DNA of 64,000 nt, taken from assembly GCF_900176505.1 (NCBI RefSeq), contig NZ_FWYB01000010.1:1-64000 (forward strand), written 5' to 3'. The notes below the pieces were generated by a model, which ran no database searches, had not been told where the DNA came from, and was given only the letters and a program-made list of their open reading frames with translations. The translations under genes were made by a program, and so were the position numbers. The stretch is from Pedobacter nyackensis (GTDB lineage Bacteria; Bacteroidota; Bacteroidia; Sphingobacteriales; Sphingobacteriaceae). Below are positions 1-8,497 of the stretch, piece by piece (position 1 is the stretch's first letter; each line of letters begins with the position of its first letter).

Positions 1-25
1 GGGTATGTAAAATAAACTGTGTCAA
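1..25 (+). repeat. Left terminal inverted repeat of the IS
   Basis: GTAAAATAAACTGTGTCAA at 7–25 is matched in reverse complement at 1322–1340. The outer bases GGGTAT differ slightly from the right end (GGGT), so the exact left boundary could be base 1 or a few bases outside the window. Confidence 0.8.
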
Positions 26-60
26 GGCGGTGATTCATTAGAGTTACTGCCTTGTTCATT

Positions 61-1284
61 TTAGTTCAAATCTAATACCATCCGATCAGGAAACCAAATG
101 GCAAGTTTTTGCGCAGTGATACCCCAATTACTCAATGGCATTGTCCACTTCTGGCTAATGTTATTATGTGCCAGGTAAATTAGTTTTAGTAGTGCCATAT
201 CAGAAGTAAATGCTCCTTTTGTTTTAGTCACCTTTCGTACCTGTCGGTGGAATCCTTCAATGGTGTTGGTGGTGTAAATCAATCTGCGTACAGCAGCATC
301 ATATCGAAAATAGCTGGTTAATTTTGACCAATTATTCCTCCAGGATTCAATCACTTTTTCATATTTCTTACCCCATTTAGCCTCCAGATCATCCAATCTG
401 AGTTCTGCCTGTTCAAGTGTATCAGCTTTATAAACAGGCTTCAGATCGGTCATAAATGCTTTTTGGTCTTTTGAAGCTACATATTTCAAGCTGTTGCGGA
501 TCTGATGTACTACGCAGGTCTGGATTTCCGTTTGTGGAAATACGGTATTGATAGCAGCAGGAAACCCATTCAGGTTGTCAATACAGGCAATCAGAATATC
601 TTTTACCCCTCTGTTCTGTAAATCAGTGAGCACCGATAGCCAAAAATTGGCGCCTTCATTTTGAGAAACATACATTCCTAAAAGGGTCTTATAACCGTGG
701 CGATCTATGCCGATTATATTGTAAACTGCATGTGAGATCATGCGATGATCCTCTTTGACTTTGTAATGCATCGCATCCAGCCATACAATAGTATAGAGAT
801 CCTCCAATGGACGGGATTGCCATTCCTTTACTTCTGGAATAATTTTGTCTGTAATGGCTGATAAAGTGCTGTGACTGATATCTGTATCGTACATATCCTT
901 TATGTGTTTGGAAATATCCCTAAGGCTCATTCCAAGCCCATACATACCAATGATTTTAGTCTCCAGACTTTCTGCAAGAATAGTCTCGCGTTTGCGAATC
1001 AACTCAGGCTCAAAGGTAGAGCTCCGATCTCTTGGGGTGTCGATGGTAATGGTACCGGAGGAAGTACGTACTTCTTTACTGGTCTTGCCGTTTTTACGGT
1101 TGCCTGAAAGGCGTTCCTCAGAATCTAAATGGCTTTCAAGTTCCGCTTCTAATGCCGAGTCTAAAAAGCTTTTTAGTAAGGGAGCAAAAGCTCCGTCCTT
1201 ACCGTACAAGGATTTGCCCGAACGCAATTGCTCAAGGGCCTTTTGCTTCATTTGCTCATAATCGAGCTGCTCATCTTTTCTCAT
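61..1284 (-). CDS. IS256-family (Mutator-type) transposase
   Basis: DDE transposase of 407 residues, the usual length for IS256. It cuts and joins the element ends. The predicted catalytic triad is visible: D170 (in VWLDAMHYKV), D236 (in IACIDNLNGF) and E343 (in TTNTIEGFHRQVRK, the family signature around the Glu). The N-terminal 1–130 region with LRDISKHIKDMY is the expected DNA-binding part. The C4/H-type segment TCVVHQIRNSLKYV at about 256–269 is also characteristic. The ATG start is followed by an uninterrupted frame to the stop near the left inverted repeat, so the gene appears functional. It is the only gene in the element, and it starts next to an internal copy of the terminal-repeat core that may control it. 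Confidence 0.95.
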   Translation of the reverse strand: MRKDEQLDYEQMKQKALEQLRSGKSLYGKDGAFAPLLKSFLDSALEAELESHLDSEERLSGNRKNGKTSKEVRTSSGTITIDTPRDRSSTFEPELIRKRETILAESLETKIIGMYGLGMSLRDISKHIKDMYDTDISHSTLSAITDKIIPEVKEWQSRPLEDLYTIVWLDAMHYKVKEDHRMISHAVYNIIGIDRHGYKTLLGMYVSQNEGANFWLSVLTDLQNRGVKDILIACIDNLNGFPAAINTVFPQTEIQTCVVHQIRNSLKYVASKDQKAFMTDLKPVYKADTLEQAELRLDDLEAKWGKKYEKVIESWRNNWSKLTSYFRYDAAVRRLIYTTNTIEGFHRQVRKVTKTKGAFTSDMALLKLIYLAHNNISQKWTMPLSNWGITAQKLAIWFPDRMVLDLN

Positions 1285-1287
1285 TTT

Positions 1288-1299
1288 ATAAACTGTGTC
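1288..1299 (+). promoter_or_regulatory. Internal copy of the IS terminal-repeat core next to the transposase start
   Basis: ATAAACTGTGTC here repeats the core of the left end (12–23) in direct orientation. It forms a perfect 12-bp inverted pair with the right end (1324–1335, GACACAGTTTAT). It begins four bases upstream of the transposase ATG. It could be a transposase-binding site that lets the protein damp its own synthesis, or a hairpin that limits read-through from outside. Both roles are inference; only the repeat is seen. Confidence 0.55.
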
Positions 1300-1321
1300 T
1301 CTAAGTTAACAATTAACTATT

Positions 1322-1345
1322 TTGACACAGTTTATTTTACACCCT
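1322..1345 (-). repeat. Right terminal inverted repeat of the IS
   Basis: Reverse complement of the left-end core, ending in ACCCT, equivalent to the GGGT start of the left end. The TAG stop of the downstream helicase gene (minus strand, 1348–1350) lies two bases beyond, so insertion occurred essentially at that stop codon. Confidence 0.8.
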
Positions 1346-1347
1346 CA

Positions 1348-4317
1348 CTACTTCAGTAGTTCGCTAATATCCTCTTTACTGAGTGACTTAAAGAAGCTCT
1401 CTTCGGTAGTGATCAGCGAGCTTGCAAGCCTTTTCTTACGGTTCTGAAGTGCTAAAATCTTTTCCTCAACGGTATCCTTTGCAATAAACTTATAGATAAA
1501 TACTTTTTTGTCTTGCCCGATCCTGTGTGTTCGGTCGATAGCCTGTTGTTCTACAGCAGGATTCCACCATGGGTCAAGAATGAACACATAGTCAGCCTGC
1601 GTTAAGTTTAAGCCCACACCGCCAGCTTTTATCGAGATTAAGAAAACTTTTAATTCTGTGTTTTTCTGAAATTCTGCTACAATCTCCCCACGGTTTTTAG
1701 TTGCACCATCAAGATAGGCAAAAGGAATTTTTTCCTGGTCGAGGTATTGTTTGAAAATAGCCAGATGCTTAACAAACTGCGAGAATATAAGCACTTTATG
1801 CCCCCCTTTAAGCACATTGTCCAGGGTATGAACTACGTTTTCAAATTTACCTGAATCGGAAGTATAGTTGTGATCGATCATCACGGGATGATTAGCCAGC
1901 TGGCGCAGGGCGGTAAGTCCCTGTAAAATTTGCACTTGTTTTTTTGCATAAGTCCCATCATCCATGCTATTAAGCAGGTCGTTCCTATAAGCTGATTTGG
2001 TTTTCTCATAATAAGCGGCCTGATCTTCGCTCATGTTACAATAAAAGATCTGTTCCGTTTTGGATGGAAGTTCATTCGCTACCTGTTCTTTTGTACGGCG
2101 CAACACAAAGGGTTTGATAATGGCTTGCAGTTTTCGGGCTTTCTCCTCGTCTTTTTTCTTTTCAATAGCCTGTACATATTCTTCATTAAAGAAGGCTTGT
2201 GTGCCCAGTAACCCGGGGTTGAGAAAGGTGAGTTGCGTCCAGAGATCACTAACAGAGTTCTCTACCGGCGTACCACTCAGGATTAATTTATGCTTTGATT
2301 TAAGGGCTCTTACTGCTTTGAATGATTTTGATGAAGGGTTTTTAATGTTCTGACTCTCATCAAGAATGATATAACTAAAGTAAAAGTCCTTGAGTGAATC
2401 AATATCTACACGGGTAATGCCATATGTAGTGATGATGATGTCATAATTGGAAAAGCGGCTAATGTCTTTGTTTCTGGTTGTCCCGGTATGGGCATGAATC
2501 TTGAGCTTTGGCGTAAATTTTTTTGCCTCATTTAGCCAGTTGTAGATCAACGAAGTAGGCATCACGATTAAAGAGGTGCTGTGTGTTTCATTTTCCTGAT
2601 CCTCTTCTTTGAGCTTTTGTAACATCGCCAGGGTTTGAATGGTTTTTCCCAAACCCATATCATCGGCCAGGCAGCCACCAAAATGATATTCTCTTAAGAA
2701 GCTGAACCAATTGTAACCCGCTTTTTGATAACTCCGCAAGTCACCTTTAAAGTTAACAGGCATCTGAGTGTCGGCAATGTTCTCAAAATCGTTCAGTTTC
2801 TGGAGCTTGCGACTTAGGGTGATGTTGGCAATGCCGTCTTCAGCCAACTCATTGATTAGTCCAATATGATGTTTTTTAAGCTTAAGCCCCTTTCCTCCGT
2901 CAGACAGGCTAAACAGACTTCCATATTGCGTGAACCATTTATCAGGTATGATGGCTATTGATCCGTCGGGTAAGGTGAATTCTCTTTTTTTATGAAGGAT
3001 ATGTTGCTTTAAAGAGATAAATGGTATGGGGTGATTGCCAAAATAAACAATGGCATTGATGTCAAACCAGTCGTTATCTTCTTTGATTTCAAAGCTGATT
3101 TTATTTACCGCAAATAGGAATCGTTTGGTTCCACGGTGTTGCTCAATCTCAAAGCTTTCACTTTCTAGTTGCTCCAAATGTTCGTTAACCCAGTTGATGG
3201 CAGCGTAGGATTGATCTTCCTCCGGATCAACGGATACTTCCAGATGATAATAGAGGGCACTTGTTTTTTTGAGCCCTAGCCCCAACAGGTAATTGAATTT
3301 TTGTTTTTCCCAGGTTACATCTCTCTTAATACGGGTAAAGACGTAGTTGTCGCCCTCTTTGTGCAAGTGAACCGTTACTTTCTTGTCGTTCCCCATGGCA
3401 AAAACATGCTCGCCATATTTAAAGTGCAATTGCAGTTGAGAGATACCTGCATCTACATAAATTACTTTAATAATAGCTGTTGGTTCGTACTTTTCGGTTT
3501 TGATATCAAATCCTTCAGCATACACATGGTATTTTTCTATCAGCGGGGCTACGAATTTTCCAAAATAGGTTTCCTCAGCAGATTTTGGAATGGTAATGAA
3601 TCGTTTATTTAAAAAAGGCATTAGTTTTTTGCCTTCAATATCCTGCTCAAAAAAGTAGAGCATATCATTGAGTAATAACCATGCTGGTTGATTGCTGATC
3701 ACCTGCGCATCTTTAAACATAAAGTCAATGCGCAATCCCTGATACTTTATTGTAGGGAAATAACGGGTTTCATTTTCACTTCTTCTGAAATGGAAGAGTA
3801 CAGTAGAAGGTTCAGTTGCAATCTCGATTTTTCTTTCTGCAGGCCAGCCATCTTTATCCATCAGATATAATGAGCCTATTTGTTTCAGTATCTCTAAAAC
3901 TTCGGAAAGCCTTTTTTCAATCTTTGGGCGGACGCTTTCATAAAATTTCTCGTTGAAAAACTTACCGAAGAACTCTGCCGGTCTGATTACTTTTTTGTGA
4001 TATTTTTTGATGATATAATCCTGCTCTGTCTCATCAAGTATTTTAATGAGTTTAAAGTCGATTTCTGTTAGGTGCTTAGCAAATTCTTTTGCCGTATGAG
4101 AAAAAATGCGCTGATAAGTAAGCGAGAAATCTCCCTGTGGGTTTAGCTGAACAATATGTGGTTCAATTAAATAACCAAAATACGCATGTTTACATATGGA
4201 ATATACAATTTTGCAGGGTTTGGAGCTATCGACGCGTAACATTGGCAATTGATTAAAACAATCAGAAGGTATGGATTTAAAAAGCTTTAAACTTACATCA
4301 AATTGATATGCTTTCAA
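1348..4317 (-). CDS. SNF2/Rad54-family DEAD-like helicase (bacterial type)
   Basis: Predicted ATP-driven double-stranded DNA translocase of 989 residues, of the bacterial SNF2 class. The C-terminal half carries the motor. Walker A is MGLGKTIQTL near residue 555. Motif II is DESQ near 653, where DEAQ or DEGH is more common. Motif III is LSGTPVENS. The second lobe has GGVGLNLTQAD and the motif VI stretch QAIDRTHRIGQ near 930. Residues 1–500 are a long N-terminal region that I cannot assign to a domain. The only upstream start in this frame is a TTG at 4317; a later ATG would drop 25 residues. The frame ends two bases from an IS right end, yet the C-terminus reads like a normal family ending. 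No nuclease or methylase partner is next to it, so a defence role is not supported. Its cellular substrate is unknown. Confidence 0.9.
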   Translation of the reverse strand: MKAYQFDVSLKLFKSIPSDCFNQLPMLRVDSSKPCKIVYSICKHAYFGYLIEPHIVQLNPQGDFSLTYQRIFSHTAKEFAKHLTEIDFKLIKILDETEQDYIIKKYHKKVIRPAEFFGKFFNEKFYESVRPKIEKRLSEVLEILKQIGSLYLMDKDGWPAERKIEIATEPSTVLFHFRRSENETRYFPTIKYQGLRIDFMFKDAQVISNQPAWLLLNDMLYFFEQDIEGKKLMPFLNKRFITIPKSAEETYFGKFVAPLIEKYHVYAEGFDIKTEKYEPTAIIKVIYVDAGISQLQLHFKYGEHVFAMGNDKKVTVHLHKEGDNYVFTRIKRDVTWEKQKFNYLLGLGLKKTSALYYHLEVSVDPEEDQSYAAINWVNEHLEQLESESFEIEQHRGTKRFLFAVNKISFEIKEDNDWFDINAIVYFGNHPIPFISLKQHILHKKREFTLPDGSIAIIPDKWFTQYGSLFSLSDGGKGLKLKKHHIGLINELAEDGIANITLSRKLQKLNDFENIADTQMPVNFKGDLRSYQKAGYNWFSFLREYHFGGCLADDMGLGKTIQTLAMLQKLKEEDQENETHSTSLIVMPTSLIYNWLNEAKKFTPKLKIHAHTGTTRNKDISRFSNYDIIITTYGITRVDIDSLKDFYFSYIILDESQNIKNPSSKSFKAVRALKSKHKLILSGTPVENSVSDLWTQLTFLNPGLLGTQAFFNEEYVQAIEKKKDEEKARKLQAIIKPFVLRRTKEQVANELPSKTEQIFYCNMSEDQAAYYEKTKSAYRNDLLNSMDDGTYAKKQVQILQGLTALRQLANHPVMIDHNYTSDSGKFENVVHTLDNVLKGGHKVLIFSQFVKHLAIFKQYLDQEKIPFAYLDGATKNRGEIVAEFQKNTELKVFLISIKAGGVGLNLTQADYVFILDPWWNPAVEQQAIDRTHRIGQDKKVFIYKFIAKDTVEEKILALQNRKKRLASSLITTEESFFKSLSKEDISELLK

Positions 4318-4486
4318 ATAAAATGCGCTAATTATTACTTGTTTTTTATTTCTGTTCGTCGAAAAATTTTGGCTGTTGGTCGGCTATTACATAGATGTTG
4401 CCTAAAAGCATTAAAAGTTCTGTAACGTTTTGGCGTTTTGATCGACTTATATGTAAAGATTTTAACCAATTTAAAAGCCTAAAAAC

Positions 4487-5131
4487 ATGAAAACTTCAGT
4501 AAAAACATTATTCGCCTCAGCTTTAACAGCAATCTTCTTATCAACAGCATTTGCTTCAGTCGCAGCTGATAAAAACACCAATCCTTCTGCTATATCGGTA
4601 GGAATTGATTTTAATAAAGTGATCCTAACCGGTAATGCAAAAGTTGAGCTGGTTCAGTCGAATAAACCTCGCGTAGTTATATATGAGCAATACAATAAGG
4701 AACGTACTTCTATTGTGCAAAAAGGAGATAAGCTATACATTAACTCTAATGAAGAGCAGCCGATCAATATCGTTGTATATGTTAAAGATCTGGTTCGAAT
4801 TGACGCTTCTCAGAAAGTAAGTGTTACTACCAGAGGTAAATTTTTATCGAATGCAATGCAGGTTTTCGTAAAAGATCATGCAAAAGCATTTGTAAACGGG
4901 GATATCAGCAGCTTGTATACAGTAATTGACGACTACGCAGTACTTAGATTAAAAGGATCTTCAAAAGATCATACACTGGCCAAAGGTAGGGTAGCACGAT
5001 TAAAAATGGATCAATTTGTAGCGCTAAAAACAACAAACACATCTCTTGATGATGCGATCTTGACAGGTTATTCCATCGTTATTCCAAAAGACACCGTTAT
5101 TGCTGATGTGGCAGAAACTTTAATGAAATAA
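4487..5131 (+). CDS. Secreted GIN-domain (DUF2807-like) protein
   Basis: A 214-residue protein with a clear N-terminal signal peptide (basic MKTSVK, hydrophobic stretch, Ala-rich cleavage region near residue 27). The mature part is nearly all short beta-strands: FNKVILTGNAKVELVQS, then repeating hydrophobic/polar strands. This is the pattern of the auto-transporter-adhesin 'head GIN' domain common in Bacteroidota. No lipobox is present, so it is predicted to be periplasmic or exported. The molecular function of the family is not known; an adhesin- or scaffold-like role is only suggested by the fold. It stands alone, and a strong bidirectional hairpin separates it from the convergent aldehyde dehydrogenase gene. 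Confidence 0.65.
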   Translation: MKTSVKTLFASALTAIFLSTAFASVAADKNTNPSAISVGIDFNKVILTGNAKVELVQSNKPRVVIYEQYNKERTSIVQKGDKLYINSNEEQPINIVVYVKDLVRIDASQKVSVTTRGKFLSNAMQVFVKDHAKAFVNGDISSLYTVIDDYAVLRLKGSSKDHTLAKGRVARLKMDQFVALKTTNTSLDDAILTGYSIVIPKDTVIADVAETLMK

Positions 5132-5148
5132 ACAGCCGGGCCATTTAT

Positions 5149-5197
5149 AAACAAGAAAAGACCAGAGCACGTCCTTTTTATGGCCTTTTCTTGTTTT
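5149..5197. terminator. Bidirectional intrinsic terminator
   Basis: Perfect 12-bp arms, AAACAAGAAAAG (5149–5160) and CTTTTCTTGTTT (5185–5196), around a 24-base loop. A T-rich tail follows on the plus strand and an A/T-rich one on the other. It sits between two convergent genes and can end transcription of both. Confidence 0.75.
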
Positions 5198-5208
5198 AAT
5201 ATTGTTCG

Positions 5209-6747
5209 TTACAAATCAAATTTAACAGCCTGAGCTAAAGTAAGTGTGTTTGAGTAATTGATGGTATTTGTTTGTCTGCGCATATATCCTTTCCAGGCAT
5301 CTGAACCGCTTTCTCTTCCTCCACCCGTCTCTTTCTCTCCACCAAAAGCTCCACCAATTTCTGCTCCCGATGTACCAATGTTAACATTAGCAATTCCGCA
5401 ATCAGAGCCAGCTGCAGATAAAAACTGCTCCGCTTCACGCAGATTTAAGGTCATAATGGCCGACGATAAACCCTGCGGAACTCCATTTTGCAAAGCAATA
5501 GCCTCGGCTAAGGTTTTATATTTTATCAGGTAAAGAATAGGGGCAAAGGTTTCTTCCTGCACAATTTCATAGTGGTTTTCTACTTCAGCAATGCAGGGTT
5601 TTACATAACAGCCGGATTGATAGGCATCACCACTTAATATGCCGCCTTCTACTACAAAATTGGCACCCTCTTTTTTACCTTTATCTATAGCATGACTATA
5701 CATCTCTACAGCCGCAATATCGATTAAGGGACCTACATGGTTGTGTTGATCTAATGGATCGCCAATACGCAATTGTCCATAGGCTTTAACCAGCTTATTT
5801 TTAAAAGCTTCGTAAATATCTTCATGGATAATTAATCGTCTGGTTGATGTACAGCGTTGTCCTGCAGTACCCACGGCTCCAAAAACGGCTCCAATGATAG
5901 ACATCTCGAGGTCAGCATCTTTAGAAATGATGATGGCATTATTACCTCCCAGTTCCAGGATGCTTCTCCCAAATCTACTGGCTACAGATGCCGAAACTAC
6001 GCGGCCGATACGGGTTGATCCTGTGAAGGAAACCAAAGGGACGCGTTTGTCGTTGTTGATGAGGTTGCCAACTGAATTTCCGATCAGGAGATTGCTAATG
6101 CCCTCTGGCATGTTGTTCTTTTTAAGAACCGTTGCAATAATATGCTGACACGCAATTCCACAAAGTGGGGTTTTTGAGGAAGGTTTCCAGACGCATACAT
6201 TTCCGCATACTAAAGCTAATGCTGTATTCCAGCTCCAGACGGCTACGGGGAAATTGAAGGCAGATATGATCGCTACTATTCCCATTGGATGCCATTGTTC
6301 GTACATCCGATGGTTCGGGCGCTCGGAATGCATGGTTAGACCGTAAAGCTGGCGCGAGAGACCAACGGCGAAATCACAGATGTCGATCATTTCCTGCACT
6401 TCGCCAAAGCCTTCCTGTAAGCTCTTGCCCATTTCATAGGATACCAGGGTCCCTAGATCTTCCTTGTGCATGCGTAAAGCTTCACCAAATTGACGAACAA
6501 TTTCCCCTCTTTTCGGGGCAGGAAAATTGCGCCAAAAAAGAAAAGCATCTGCTGCTTTTTTTATAACAGTTTCATAATCTTCGTCAGTTGCTAATTGTAC
6601 ACTGGCAATTTTCTTTCCATCAACAGGAGAAAAGCTGTCTAAAGTTTTTGCACCTGAGGTAGCACCCCAATTGCTGCCGGTGCTAAAGGCCGGATTTAGT
6701 TTAAGAATGCCTAAATTCTTTAAAACGGTACTGATATTGTTCATCAT
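5209..6747 (-). CDS. Aldehyde dehydrogenase, ALDH7 type (alpha-aminoadipic semialdehyde dehydrogenase-like)
   Basis: NAD(P)-dependent aldehyde dehydrogenase of 512 residues from the ATG at 6747. The frame extends 10 residues further only through a TTG. Visible elements are the NAD-binding stretch SAFNFPVAVWSWN, FTGSTRIGR, the catalytic Glu in LELGGNN (about 265) and the catalytic Cys in GQRCTS (about 299). The ELGGNNAIII and GSDAWKGYMRR stretches and the overall pattern match ALDH7/AmaB proteins. These oxidise 2-aminoadipate 6-semialdehyde in lysine breakdown or detoxify other aldehydes. The gene is monocistronic and no lysine-degradation gene is near, so the physiological substrate is inferred from family only. 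Confidence 0.85.
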   Translation of the reverse strand: MMNNISTVLKNLGILKLNPAFSTGSNWGATSGAKTLDSFSPVDGKKIASVQLATDEDYETVIKKAADAFLFWRNFPAPKRGEIVRQFGEALRMHKEDLGTLVSYEMGKSLQEGFGEVQEMIDICDFAVGLSRQLYGLTMHSERPNHRMYEQWHPMGIVAIISAFNFPVAVWSWNTALALVCGNVCVWKPSSKTPLCGIACQHIIATVLKKNNMPEGISNLLIGNSVGNLINNDKRVPLVSFTGSTRIGRVVSASVASRFGRSILELGGNNAIIISKDADLEMSIIGAVFGAVGTAGQRCTSTRRLIIHEDIYEAFKNKLVKAYGQLRIGDPLDQHNHVGPLIDIAAVEMYSHAIDKGKKEGANFVVEGGILSGDAYQSGCYVKPCIAEVENHYEIVQEETFAPILYLIKYKTLAEAIALQNGVPQGLSSAIMTLNLREAEQFLSAAGSDCGIANVNIGTSGAEIGGAFGGEKETGGGRESGSDAWKGYMRRQTNTINYSNTLTLAQAVKFDL

Positions 6748-6968
6748 GTTATATTGGTTAGGTATAGCAATAAACAAAAAGTAATGAGAAAGGTGTGTGA
6801 GGAGGGGTAAATGGGTTTCGTGACTTGAATTTTACCTGATTTCGAATAAAGTTGCTTTCTTTTGTGAAATAAATCTGATCAGGGAACCGTTCGCATTACT
6901 AATATAGTCAGTTACTTAACAGCTAAAACGTGCGTATGTTGAAAATTATTTCGTTTATACCTCCTATA

Positions 6969-6976
6969 ATATTTGT
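6969..6976 (+). promoter_or_regulatory. Candidate -7 promoter element for the TPR gene
   Basis: AATATTTG differs at one base from the Bacteroidota -7 consensus TAnnTTTG and lies 53 bases upstream of the start. No clear -33 TTTG was seen at the ideal distance, so this is a weak call. The rest of the 282-base gap to the upstream gene shows nothing I can name. Confidence 0.35.
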
Positions 6977-7029
6977 AAACTTATAATGTATTTAGTCCAG
7001 GAGGGAGCTGTTCTTTAATTATTCAAGAC

Positions 7030-8433
7030 ATGGAAGAGGAATTTTATTTTGATTTTAGTGATGATGCCCAACGTTCAGTTGAGCGTTACGAAGAGATGTT
7101 GCGCAATCAGGATCAATACTTTTTTGATGCCCAGGCTTTTGAGAATATTATTGATTATTATATTGAGAAAAGCGATCCGGTGAAGGCTTTGCAGGTGATT
7201 GAATATGCGGTTAACCAGCACCCATACGCGGTGGTTTTTCTGATTAAGCAGGCACAATTGCTTTTTATTACCGATCAAATTGAACGGTCATTTCTATCGT
7301 TACAAAAGGCAGAAATGCTGGAAGCTTCGGAGGCCGAGATTTACGTTTTAAGGGGAAATATTTATAATAGCCTTGAAAGGTATTCAGAAGCGCTGGATAA
7401 TTTTCAGAAGGCATTGGAGTTTGCTGAAACAACGGATGAGATTTTACTGCAAATCGCATATGTGTACCAGAATATGCTGGATTATGAAAATGCTATTGTT
7501 TACATTAAGCAAAGTCTGGAACAAAATATGGAAAATAAAGACGGTTTATATGAACTGGCTTTTTGTTACGATATTTTGGATAAACAGGAAGAAAGTATCC
7601 AGTTTTACCAGGAATATATCGATAACGATCCATATTCTTATGCTGCATGGTACAATCTTGCTAACTCTTATCATAAATTGGATTTGTTTGAAAAAGCCAT
7701 TGATGCTTACGATTACGCGATTCTGATTAAGGATAATTTTGCTTCTGCTTATTACAATAAAGGGAATGCGCTTGTACAGCTAGATCGCTACATGGAGGCT
7801 ATTGAAGTTTATAAACAGACTTTCGAGTATGAACCACCAAATGCAGATACTTATTGTGCAATCGGGGAATGCTATGAAAAGCTGGAGAAAATGGATGAGG
7901 CCAGGTCATATTACAAAAAATCCGTAAAAATGGATCCAGGCATGGCCGATGCATGGTTTGGGATTGGCGTAACCTTAAACTTTGAGGAACGTTATTTTGA
8001 GTCCTTGCATTTTTACAGAAAGGCTCTTGAGCTGGATGGGGAGAATCCTGATTTTTGGTTTGCTATGGCTGATGCTCATTATAAGTTGGGTCAGATAGAG
8101 GAATCTGTTCAGGCTTATGATAAAGTTTTAGAGTACAATCCATTAGATGTGGAGGCATGGCTTGATTTTTCTACGGTATTGTATGAGCAAGGGAAGTTAA
8201 AGGAAGCTGCTGAAACCATTTCGGATGCGATTAAGAATAATCCGGATGCTGCAGAGCTATACTATCGTATGGTAGCGTATCTATTTGCGCTTGGAAAGAA
8301 TAGTGAGGCCCTTTTGTATCTTGAAACAGCCTTAGTTACAGACCCTGAAAAACATTATATTTTGTTTGAGTATTTACCTCAATTGCAAGATAACAGTTCA
8401 ATTATCGAGGTTATCAATAGGTATATTAAATAG
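7030..8433 (+). CDS. Tetratricopeptide-repeat protein
   Basis: A 467-residue protein made almost entirely of about twelve 34-residue TPR helix pairs. The recurring pattern is W/Y-x2-L/G-Y/F-x8-A-x3-Y/F-x-K/A-A/L. Examples are AAWYNLANSYHKLDLFEKA, ASAYYNKGNALVQLDRYMEA and ADAWFGIGVTLNFEERYFES. There is no signal peptide or membrane segment, so it is predicted to be a cytoplasmic protein-interaction scaffold. The N-terminus is very acidic (MEEEFYFDFSDDA). Proteins of this size and acidity are widespread in Bacteroidota, but no client is known to me. It is followed closely by the phosphosulfolactate synthase gene, which has its own promoter-like motif. Confidence 0.85.
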   Translation: MEEEFYFDFSDDAQRSVERYEEMLRNQDQYFFDAQAFENIIDYYIEKSDPVKALQVIEYAVNQHPYAVVFLIKQAQLLFITDQIERSFLSLQKAEMLEASEAEIYVLRGNIYNSLERYSEALDNFQKALEFAETTDEILLQIAYVYQNMLDYENAIVYIKQSLEQNMENKDGLYELAFCYDILDKQEESIQFYQEYIDNDPYSYAAWYNLANSYHKLDLFEKAIDAYDYAILIKDNFASAYYNKGNALVQLDRYMEAIEVYKQTFEYEPPNADTYCAIGECYEKLEKMDEARSYYKKSVKMDPGMADAWFGIGVTLNFEERYFESLHFYRKALELDGENPDFWFAMADAHYKLGQIEESVQAYDKVLEYNPLDVEAWLDFSTVLYEQGKLKEAAETISDAIKNNPDAAELYYRMVAYLFALGKNSEALLYLETALVTDPEKHYILFEYLPQLQDNSSIIEVINRYIK

Positions 8434-8483
8434 TATTGTGCCTTTTATTAGAAAGTACTGATAAAAACTCTCTATTTTTTTTT

Positions 8484-8491
8484 CACCTTTG
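8484..8491 (+). promoter_or_regulatory. Candidate -7 promoter element placed almost at the comA start
   Basis: CACCTTTG is one base off the TAnnTTTG consensus and ends six bases before the ATG at 8498. If used, the mRNA would begin one or two bases from the start codon. No convincing -33 box is visible. Confidence 0.4.
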
Positions 8492-8497
8492 TGGCCT

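Larger units (their letters stand above)
1..1345 (-). mobile_element. IS256-family insertion sequence
   Basis: A complete-looking element of about 1.35 kb: one transposase gene flanked by terminal inverted repeats. The repeats share the core GTAAAATAAACTGTGTCAA. The left end begins at or next to base 1 and the right end stops at about 1345, just before the last codons of the helicase gene. The two ends are not perfectly symmetric in the outermost bases: the left has two extra bases after GGGT. IS256 elements usually make 8–9 bp target duplications. The left flank lies outside the window, so this cannot be checked here. The intact transposase suggests a recent or still functional copy. Confidence 0.9.

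Noticed and set aside
902..1261. Open frame of 119 codons on the plus strand inside the transposase gene
   Set aside because: It is antisense to a clear transposase, shows no known motif, and follows the codon pattern of the opposite strand.
1348..4317. Possible defence island around the SNF2-type helicase
   Set aside because: No nuclease, methylase, restriction or known anti-phage partner lies beside it; its neighbours are an IS and a GIN-domain protein.
6748..6777. TTG-initiated 10-residue extension of the ALDH7-type protein
   Set aside because: Two ATGs follow directly and the extension has no conserved sequence; the ATG at 6747 is the better start.
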